Source of the DNA: Oligoflexales bacterium
Lineage (GTDB): Bacteria > Bdellovibrionota_B > Oligoflexia > Oligoflexales > JALZUQ01
Reading direction: 5' to 3'
DNA length: 52,896 nucleotides
Assembly: GCA_023301465.1 (NCBI GenBank)
Contig: JALZUQ010000062.1
Location: forward strand, 1-52,896
Made by a program: the position numbers and the translations under genes. The notes under the pieces were generated by a model. That model had not been told where the DNA came from and searched no databases. It saw only the letters and a list, made by a program, of their open reading frames with translations. Below are positions 46,921 through 52,896 of the stretch, piece by piece. Within the stretch, counting starts at the first letter, position 1, and every line of letters starts with the position of its first letter.

Positions 46921-47925
46921 TTAAATCTTTTTATGTACTTTTAAGAAAAAATCTGCAAAATATTTTTTTGAGTCATAGTAAACATTTTGCAGAGAAAAAC
47001 CTGCATGATTCGCCATTTCTTTCATTTCACTGCAAAGGTATTTGTAGGATGACTCAACATGAATGGCTTCAAAGGCTTTAAATTCAAACTTACGGTTCAA
47101 GGCATCTACTTGAACAGACTGTTTTTCTAAGCTCACTAAAAAACTCTCCATAGCACCTAATTTAACATTATATGTGCCATAGTGCTGAAACTTAGAAGTA
47201 TCAATATTAGCACCAAGTTCGCGATTAATGCGTGATAATAAATTAATATTAAAATCTTTTGTATAGCCTTCTCTGTCATTATACGCCCAAAGCATCTTAT
47301 CAATATCTTTTTTAAGGTCTGCACCAATAAGAACATAATCCCCATCTTGCAGAACATTCCAAAGGGTTTTCAAAAAAACCTCAGCTTGCGGCCTTCTAAA
47401 ATTACCGATGTTTGACCCCAAAAAAAGAACTAAACGCTGACATGTTGGTTGAGCACGCAACCATTTTAGGGATTGAAAGTATTCGCCTTGCAAGCACTGA
47501 ATATCTAAATCAGGAAAAAACTTACTGAAGCGTTCCGACAGGTCTTCTAAGGCTTGTTTTGAAATATCTATGGGGTAGTAAGTCGTGTCAATGTTACTAT
47601 CTAATACCGCTTCTATTAAATGTTTTGTTTTATATCCATCGCCAGCACCTAATTCAATTACTTGCAGTTTCTGATTTTTATCAAAACCAGAAATCATCGA
47701 CTTTCCATGGGTTTTAATAATTTCGAGCTCACACTCAGTGAGGTAGTAGTCTTTTGCAGACATTATTTTTTGGAAAATCTGACTACCCTTAGCGTCATAG
47801 AAATGGATAGGTGGAATATATTTAGGATGAGAAGTAAAACCCATTAGAACATCTAACGCTAATTGTTCAGTTCTACTGGTTGCCGGTGAGTTTTCTTTTG
47901 TGAGTTCTATTATCTCAGTTGTCAT
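46921..47925 (-). CDS. egtD: L-histidine N-alpha-methyltransferase (EgtD)
   Basis: Trimethylates histidine to hercynine using SAM, the first step of ergothioneine synthesis. The N-terminal PIHFYDAKGSQIFQKIMSAKDYYLTECE, the SAM motif QVIELGAGDGYKTKHLIEAV, and LFLGSNIGNFRRPQAEVFL are characteristic. Length is 334 aa, near the usual 320-330. Its ATG lies inside the last codons of egtB (11-nt overlap) and has no Shine-Dalgarno sequence, so it is translationally coupled. Confidence 0.92.
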   Translation of the reverse strand: MTTEIIELTKENSPATSRTEQLALDVLMGFTSHPKYIPPIHFYDAKGSQIFQKIMSAKDYYLTECELEIIKTHGKSMISGFDKNQKLQVIELGAGDGYKTKHLIEAVLDSNIDTTYYPIDISKQALEDLSERFSKFFPDLDIQCLQGEYFQSLKWLRAQPTCQRLVLFLGSNIGNFRRPQAEVFLKTLWNVLQDGDYVLIGADLKKDIDKMLWAYNDREGYTKDFNINLLSRINRELGANIDTSKFQHYGTYNVKLGAMESFLVSLEKQSVQVDALNRKFEFKAFEAIHVESSYKYLCSEMKEMANHAGFSLQNVYYDSKKYFADFFLKVHKKI

Positions 47926-49126
47926 AAGCTAGTCGCACCCCTGAATACATCCATCTTTCATGTGGGTAATAAAAATTACGATACGACGCCCTAAGATGAT
48001 CCAATGGCGTTGCGTAACTTCCCCCTCTCAAAACTTTCTGTGAACACATGAATTTCGAGTTATACTCCATGGTAGCATCATTTGCCGGTTTGTACCTAGG
48101 ATAGCTAGCAAAATCTGAGCTAGTCCATTGCCACAACGGGTCACGGGCATGTTTAATTTTTGAGAAAACTGGCATTTCACAAGAGTCTATATCTGAGCTT
48201 TGGAGCTTATTGAAAAGCAGCTCTAACTCCGACTCTAGCGGTAGTCTGGCTTGTTTCCACTTTGCAAACGCTGATGCTTCGTAATAATTTACATGACTAA
48301 CTGGACGCTTTAAATTGAGTGGATGCCAACCCTTCCACAAACAAAATTCCTCCCAATTCCCATTTTGATTTTTTCTCCAATACAAAGGGGCGTTGATTTT
48401 ATTAAGACGCACCCATGAAAATCCATCACTTAACCAATGAGCGAAGTTTTGATAACCACCCGACTCCATAAATTCTAAATAATCAGAGTTTGTAACAAGA
48501 GCTCTATCTACATGTGCATCGTATAAATAGACTTTGTGTTGAGGCGACTCATTGTCATAAGAAAAATATGCATTCGCACCAATTTCATATAAACCTTCTT
48601 GAATTCTAAAGTGTTCATTGTCTGTGGAGTTATTTTCGAATACATAAGATGTTTTTATTTGTTCCGCGTTTCTTTGAAGGCTTCTAATAGACTTTAAGTC
48701 TTGTAACATCAGTTCTTGATGTTGTTTTTCATGGTGAATTCCCAGTAAAACAAGCTCTCCAATATCTGCTGAAACGCCTGCTGTGAGTGCGTCGCACATT
48801 TTTTCTTCTATGGTATGTCGGTACTCAAGCACACCATCAAAGGCAGGCTTCATAATAAGACTGCGTTTTCCTCTGGGAACTCTTTCACCAAATGCTTCAT
48901 AGTAAGAGTTAAAAGCATGATTAATATCATCATCTACGCTGTAACTTGGGTCCAAAGCCGTCAATATTATTTGATCAAAAAACCAAGTTGTATGACCTAA
49001 GTGCCATTTGATAGGGCTAACCCATTCTTCAGGCTGAACAGTCATTTCTTCTCTTGAAAAAAACTCTGTCATATCAGATGTAAATTTACGAGTGCGTTTA
49101 AAAGAGTCTAGTAAACTTTGATTCAT
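47915..49126 (-). CDS. egtB: Hercynine sulfoxide synthase (EgtB-type)
   Basis: Non-heme iron enzyme that forms the C-S bond between hercynine and a cysteine donor with oxygen. The DinB-like N-terminal domain has the iron ligands: WHLGHTTWFFDQ (His45) and GIHHEKQHQELML (His132 and His136). The C-terminal FGE-sulfatase domain has LWQWTSSDF, VLRGGSYATPLDHLRASYRN and SGVRLAY. It is 403 aa. No egtA or egtC is near, so the donor may be free cysteine and not gamma-glutamylcysteine. ATG 49126 shares a base with the upstream stop. Confidence 0.9.
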   Translation of the reverse strand: MNQSLLDSFKRTRKFTSDMTEFFSREEMTVQPEEWVSPIKWHLGHTTWFFDQIILTALDPSYSVDDDINHAFNSYYEAFGERVPRGKRSLIMKPAFDGVLEYRHTIEEKMCDALTAGVSADIGELVLLGIHHEKQHQELMLQDLKSIRSLQRNAEQIKTSYVFENNSTDNEHFRIQEGLYEIGANAYFSYDNESPQHKVYLYDAHVDRALVTNSDYLEFMESGGYQNFAHWLSDGFSWVRLNKINAPLYWRKNQNGNWEEFCLWKGWHPLNLKRPVSHVNYYEASAFAKWKQARLPLESELELLFNKLQSSDIDSCEMPVFSKIKHARDPLWQWTSSDFASYPRYKPANDATMEYNSKFMCSQKVLRGGSYATPLDHLRASYRNFYYPHERWMYSGVRLAYDN

Positions 49127-50493
49127 TAACACCTCTCAAAATGAGCCGTGAAATGTCTTAAAAATTCAGGCTGATAGGTAATATTGTGCTTAGGAATCTC
49201 TTTTCGGTTTTGCCAAACTTCTTCAATCACCTCGATGAGATAATCAAAATGAGATTGAGTATAAACTCTTCTTGGGAAAGCAAGTCTCACAAGCTCTAAC
49301 CTTGCAGGTATCTCTTTTCCATCTTCGTTTTTACCAAACATAACAGAACCAAGCTCGACACCACGGACTCCACCCTGCAAATAAAGTTCGTTTACAAGCC
49401 CAATTCCTGGAAAATCTTCAGGATTTAAATGTTCACAAAAGGCTTTTGCATCCAAAAAGATAGCATGCCCACCTGCAGGTTTTACAATTGGTATATTCTT
49501 AGCCGTTAGTTTTTCTTCAAGGTATTTTACTGTGGCGTGTCTATAGTTTTGATAATCAAACTCAAGTGCTTCCTTAAGTCCAACAGAAATCACTTCTAAG
49601 TCCCTACCTGCCAGACCACCGTAGGTTGGAAAACCCTCTTGCATGATCAAAGCGTTTTTAAAATGAACGGCCCACTCAGGATCACGACAAACGAAAAAGC
49701 CGCCAATATTTGATAAACCATCTTTTTTGCAACTCATAGTCGCACCATCTGCAAGATCAAACATTTCTCTTGAAATCTCTAACATGCTCTTATCGGCATA
49801 AGCGGGTTCACGGGTTTTAATAAAATATGCATTTTCTGCAAAGCGACAAGCATCAATGATCATCGGAATATTATGCTTAGACAAAACTTTTTTAATGTCT
49901 TTCATATTTTGCATCGAAACTGGTTGACCACCACCAGAGTTATTTGTGACGGTAATCATGCAAAACGGAATGTTTTCTACACCTTCTTGCTCGATTACTT
50001 GCTCAAGCTTTTTCACATCCATATCACCTTTGAAATTACAAATATAGTCCGGTTGATACGCATGCTCATAAAGAAGATCCAAAGCCTTAGCACCTGAAGA
50101 TTCAATATTTGCACGAGTTGTATCAAAGTGAGAGTTATTTGGAATGACCGAAGTAGCTTTCACTTGAGTCTTAACTAGTAAAGACTCAGCCGCTCTCCCT
50201 TGATGTGTTGGAAAAATATGCGGCATACCTGTAATTTCACTTATGGTACTTTCAAATTTTTTCCACGACTTCGACCCTGCGTAACTTTCGTCACCCAACA
50301 TTAATGCAGCCCATTGTTGAGCCGACATTGCACCGGTTCCAGAGTCTGTCAGTAAATCAATGCAGCAATGTTCAGCGTCTATTAAGAAAACATTATTATG
50401 AGACTCTTTAAGATATTTAGATCTTTCACTCGCAGTGGTTAAGTGAATTTGCTCTGTCATTTTAATTCTAAACGGTTCAATAATGGTCTTCAT
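49126..50493 (-). CDS. Tryptophanase/tyrosine phenol-lyase-family PLP beta-lyase
   Basis: 455 aa with high overall similarity to the tryptophanase/TPL family: EPFRIKM, DLLTDSGTGAMSAQQWAALM, PTHQGRAAE, and the PLP lysine in MSCKKDGLSNIGGF. Two selectivity positions are tryptophanase-like, not TPL-like. Asp stands in HFDTTRANIE, where TPL has Thr124. Leu stands in GGVRGVELGS, where TPL has Arg381 and E. coli tryptophanase has Ile. It is the first gene of an operon with egtB and egtD. A role as the C-S lyase (EgtE function) is possible; plain tryptophanase activity, making indole, is the alternative. ATG 50493 follows GGGAG. Confidence 0.85.
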   Translation of the reverse strand: MKTIIEPFRIKMTEQIHLTTASERSKYLKESHNNVFLIDAEHCCIDLLTDSGTGAMSAQQWAALMLGDESYAGSKSWKKFESTISEITGMPHIFPTHQGRAAESLLVKTQVKATSVIPNNSHFDTTRANIESSGAKALDLLYEHAYQPDYICNFKGDMDVKKLEQVIEQEGVENIPFCMITVTNNSGGGQPVSMQNMKDIKKVLSKHNIPMIIDACRFAENAYFIKTREPAYADKSMLEISREMFDLADGATMSCKKDGLSNIGGFFVCRDPEWAVHFKNALIMQEGFPTYGGLAGRDLEVISVGLKEALEFDYQNYRHATVKYLEEKLTAKNIPIVKPAGGHAIFLDAKAFCEHLNPEDFPGIGLVNELYLQGGVRGVELGSVMFGKNEDGKEIPARLELVRLAFPRRVYTQSHFDYLIEVIEEVWQNRKEIPKHNITYQPEFLRHFTAHFERC

Positions 50494-50646
50494 AGTACTC
50501 CCTACTTTGCCGTTTTTAGGCATCAATTTTTTATGCGTATAGATCACCCATAATTACAGGCACATACTATAAAGAAATAAGGACTTGGTCTATGGCTTGA
50601 ATGGTATTTTATGAATCATATTGGGAACATGCCGTTAATATTGCTT

Positions 50647-51429
50647 TTATGCCTCTTGCTGCTGCTCAACCCATTCACAGAGGTCGCGGTATTGATCAAC
50701 GGTGATATTTTCAGCTCGTTTTTGCAGGTCCCAACCCAGTACTTCTAGGCCGTCACGGTATGGAGCCAAGCTATTTCGAATGGTTTTTCTTCTTTTACTA
50801 AAAGCGTTGTGGGTAATTTCTTTTAGGTTTTTTAGAAAACGCTCAGAAGGAAATGAATCAAAAGGGTCCATCCAAAAAATTTGAGAGTCTACTTTTGGAA
50901 CAGGCTTAAACTGAAGCCTTGATACATCACAAACTTTTTGAACTTTTCCATGCAGCTGAGTAATAACCGACAGCCTTCCATAGTCCTTGGTGTTTACGGA
51001 TGCTACTAATCTCTTGGCAAATTCTTTTTGAACCATAAACCCACAACCTGAAAAAAGATGAAAGTTTTGAAAAACCTTCAACAGTATTTGAGTTGATATA
51101 TTATAAGGAATATTTCCAGTCACAACGGCTTTACCTGAAAAATCCCCTACTATTGACTGGAGGTCCGTCTTTAAAAAATCTTGATGCAAGATTGGATCAG
51201 AACCAAGCTCATCATCAGCTTTGATATACGAAACCACATCTTCATCAATTTCAATCATTTGAATTGGAGATATGTTTTTTAAGAGGCGACTTAAAACCCC
51301 TTTTCCAGGGCCAATTTCAATAATTAACTCTGGAGATTTCTCAGAGATTTTGTCTAGTAGGGGGTGCATAGGTGAACTATCTTTTAAAAACACCTGACCA
51401 TATTTCTTTTTTTGTCTAAATGAACTCAA
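50647..51429 (-). CDS. rsmA: 16S rRNA dimethyladenosine transferase
   Basis: Dimethylates A1518 and A1519 in helix 45 of 16S rRNA (KsgA). The N-terminal KKYGQVFLKDSSPMHPLL, the SAM motif LIIEIGPGKGVLSRLL, the catalytic-type motif VTGNIPYNISTQ and the C-terminal AFSKRRKTIRNSL match the family. It is 260 aa, normal. It overlaps tsaD by 4 nt; rsmA and tsaD are both broadly conserved ribosome and tRNA maintenance genes. Confidence 0.95.
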   Translation of the reverse strand: MSSFRQKKKYGQVFLKDSSPMHPLLDKISEKSPELIIEIGPGKGVLSRLLKNISPIQMIEIDEDVVSYIKADDELGSDPILHQDFLKTDLQSIVGDFSGKAVVTGNIPYNISTQILLKVFQNFHLFSGCGFMVQKEFAKRLVASVNTKDYGRLSVITQLHGKVQKVCDVSRLQFKPVPKVDSQIFWMDPFDSFPSERFLKNLKEITHNAFSKRRKTIRNSLAPYRDGLEVLGWDLQKRAENITVDQYRDLCEWVEQQQEA

Positions 51430-52457
51430 ATCTTAAAATGCTTTCTTGTAAAATCATAGCGAGTGTATATTTCCCAGTTTTCTTTTCTTAGGTCTTTTAA
51501 CTCTCCACTTTGATAACCGTCATGGGCAAAGCTAGCAATCATTGCTGCATTATCTGAACAGTATTTTTTTTGTGGGAACCAAGTCTTCAATGATTGGAAC
51601 CTCTCAGTAAAGTGTTCTCTCAAATAAGAGTTTGCTGCAACACCACCCGTCACAACAACTTGTCTAGCCTTTGGGAATTCTCTCAGGCACCTTGCAGTAA
51701 CATCTCCTAATTGGGTAATGGCACAAGACTGAAAGCTCGCACAAATATCGGAAATATCTGATTCAGATAAGTTCTTCTGACTTTGAAGATAATACTTCAT
51801 GTGGGTTTTAATTCCAGAATAACTAAAACAAAAAGGTTTCCCTTTGATGTTTACTTTTGGAAGTTTTAATGCGTTTTTGTCACCAGCTTTTGAAAGTTTA
51901 TCTATGATTGGACCGCCGGGATAAGAAAAACCAAGTAGCTTAGAGACCTTGTCAAAAGACTCTCCACAAGCATCATCAATCGTATAACCAAGAAGTTGTA
52001 CACTCCTATCTTCAATGTAATAGATGTTTGTGTGCCCACCTGAAACGACTAATGCAATCGTTGGCTCTACCAGCTCAAACTCTTGTTGGTCAAGCCTTGC
52101 AGAATAAATATGGCTTTCCACATGGTCGACACACACAAGAGGTTTGTCCAAGTGCATGGCCAAGCCCTTCATAAACGAAGACCCAATCATCAAGGAGCCC
52201 ATTAAGCCTGGACCACGTGTGACCGCTAAAAGGTCCACCTCATTTAAGTCGGAGACACCGGACTTTTCAGTTGCTTGGTGAACGACGTCCCATATCGCTT
52301 CGAGGTGTGCTCTTGAAGCAAGTTCCGGTACAATCCCACCGTGTTTTTTATGCATGTCAATCTGAGAGTTCACTACGGATGAATGAACTTGGTAACCATC
52401 TTTTAAAAAAGCTGCGGCGGTATCGTCGCAGCTCGACTCAATTGCAAATACTAACAT
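51426..52457 (-). CDS. tsaD: tRNA N6-threonylcarbamoyladenosine transferase subunit TsaD
   Basis: Catalytic subunit for the universal t6A37 tRNA modification (Kae1/Qri7 family, with TsaB and TsaE). The start AIESSCDDTAAAF, the metal motif CVDHVESHIYSA (two His), ALVVSGGHTNIYY and the VVTGGVAANSYLREHF segment are all present. It is 343 aa, normal. The start is 1 nt after the stop of the CpoB-like gene. Confidence 0.95.
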   Translation of the reverse strand: MLVFAIESSCDDTAAAFLKDGYQVHSSVVNSQIDMHKKHGGIVPELASRAHLEAIWDVVHQATEKSGVSDLNEVDLLAVTRGPGLMGSLMIGSSFMKGLAMHLDKPLVCVDHVESHIYSARLDQQEFELVEPTIALVVSGGHTNIYYIEDRSVQLLGYTIDDACGESFDKVSKLLGFSYPGGPIIDKLSKAGDKNALKLPKVNIKGKPFCFSYSGIKTHMKYYLQSQKNLSESDISDICASFQSCAITQLGDVTARCLREFPKARQVVVTGGVAANSYLREHFTERFQSLKTWFPQKKYCSDNAAMIASFAHDGYQSGELKDLRKENWEIYTRYDFTRKHFKI

Positions 52458-52896
52458 TTATAAGTTTTTATTTAATCCTTTAAGCATATCTACAGCCACC
52501 TTGGCTTCTTTTGTCTTAGCATGCTTATCAACGATTTCATCTAAATAAATTTTAGCCGTATCTTTATCTCCAAGCTGCAAAAAGCAATCAGCAAGCTTAA
52601 GCTTAGCAGTTGCTCCTCGTTTCTCATTTGTACTTACTTCAAGGTAATCACTGAAGTTTATTGCTGCTTTTCTAAAAGACTTTGTCATGTAATAGCTATC
52701 TGCCAAATAGTATATCACCATTGTTTTACGAGCACCCTGAAGACTGCCCATTATTTTTTGAGCAGATCCGATCACACCTGAAAAGTCCTTTTTACTGTAT
52801 GCTGTTTTTAAAGAATCATAATCATTTACAGCAACAGACTTCGTTGTGGATGTTCCAGGGCTCGAACTTGAACTTGAACTTGAACTTGAACTTGAA
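52458..52896 (-). CDS. CpoB/YbgF-like TPR protein, 5' end outside window
   Basis: Partial. The reading frame is open to the window edge and begins there with a serine-only linker, then PGTSTTKSVAVNDYDSLKTA and three tetratricopeptide-like repeats (for example ARKTMVIYYLADSYYMTKSF and LKLADCFLQLGDKDTAKIYL). The pattern, with a last repeat ending in LDEIVDKHAKT, is that of the C-terminal domain of CpoB/YbgF, the periplasmic Tol-Pal accessory protein. A GTG at 52775 is an internal codon, not the start. The upstream coiled coil and signal peptide of CpoB would lie outside the window. Confidence 0.75.
   Translation of the reverse strand, partial: SSSSSSSSSSSSPGTSTTKSVAVNDYDSLKTAYSKKDFSGVIGSAQKIMGSLQGARKTMVIYYLADSYYMTKSFRKAAINFSDYLEVSTNEKRGATAKLKLADCFLQLGDKDTAKIYLDEIVDKHAKTKEAKVAVDMLKGLNKNL
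52864..52896 (-). repeat. Hexanucleotide tandem repeat encoding a serine linker
   Basis: At least 5.5 tandem copies of GAACTT on the plus strand (AAGTTC on the coding strand) reach the window edge. In the gene frame they read TCA AGT, serine-serine. Because the unit is 6 bp, copy-number change would lengthen or shorten the linker without a frameshift. Confidence 0.85.

Noticed and set aside
49126-50493. Calling the PLP lyase tyrosine phenol-lyase
   Set aside because: The two phenol-specific positions (Thr124 and Arg381 in TPL) are Asp and Leu here.
52864-52896. CRISPR-like repeat
   Set aside because: The unit is 6 bp without spacers and lies in a coding frame, so it is a simple tandem repeat.

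Overview
The window looks like chromosomal DNA from a low-to-moderate G+C Gram-negative bacterium. The best fit is the Bdellovibrionota/'delta-proteobacterial' area. Pointers to that are an NtrY/NtrX-type two-component pair, an MglA-like small GTPase, a Tat-exported high-potential iron-sulfur protein (HiPIP), several lipoproteins and a beta-barrel-like envelope protein, a bacterial topoisomerase VI, and a dense gene layout with frequent 1-11 nt overlaps. This placement is inference from gene content, not a phylogenetic result.

Layout. (1) 1-16.96 kb, all minus strand, is the information-processing core. In transcription order it runs tRNA-Tyr, tRNA-Gly, tRNA-Thr, tuf, a terminator, tRNA-Trp, secE, nusG, rplK, rplA, rplJ, rplL, rpoB, rpoC, rpsL, rpsG, fusA, tRNA-Val. 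The usual separate leader between rplA and rplJ is absent. (2) 17.0-21.5 kb holds an NtrY-like kinase, an NtrX-like sigma-54 activator with an altered GAFTGA loop, and a SpoU RNA methyltransferase. (3) 21.7-25.1 kb is the accessory-looking stretch: a tyrosine-recombinase homologue that has lost its nucleophile, tadA, a 0.3-kb element with inverted ends carrying an IS91-type transposase fragment, a near-perfect 22-nt direct repeat 0.9 kb apart, and two exported proteins of unknown function. (4) 25.1-30.9 kb holds a complete topoisomerase VI (B then A, the B subunit with a histone-H1-like lysine tail), YqeY, an intergenic region with DnaA-box-like words, rnhB, trxA and two small regulatory-looking genes. 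(5) 30.8-35.4 kb holds a GHMP kinase, map, a lipoprotein with 2H phosphoesterase motifs, HiPIP and a large lipoprotein. (6) 35.4-43.2 kb, minus strand, holds SRP RNA, dnaX, a divergent MglA-like GTPase, an envelope protein, a short RecQ, a PhnP-like hydrolase, ald and dinB. (7) 43.4-46.9 kb is envelope-related: a lipoprotein, a split OmpA-like pair, a PAP2 phosphatase and UppP. (8) 46.9-50.5 kb is a translationally coupled operon of a tryptophanase-fold lyase, EgtB and EgtD, which could form a compact ergothioneine pathway. (9) 50.6-52.9 kb holds rsmA (ksgA), tsaD and a partial CpoB-like TPR protein with a hexanucleotide-encoded serine linker that runs off the window.

The most interesting points are the lyase-EgtB-EgtD operon, the bacterial topo VI with a lysine-rich tail, a predicted programmed frameshift in dnaX that would give a gamma-like product, the nucleophile-less recombinase homologue, and the IS91-type mini-element. 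No search could be run, so functional assignments rest on motifs and family knowledge.
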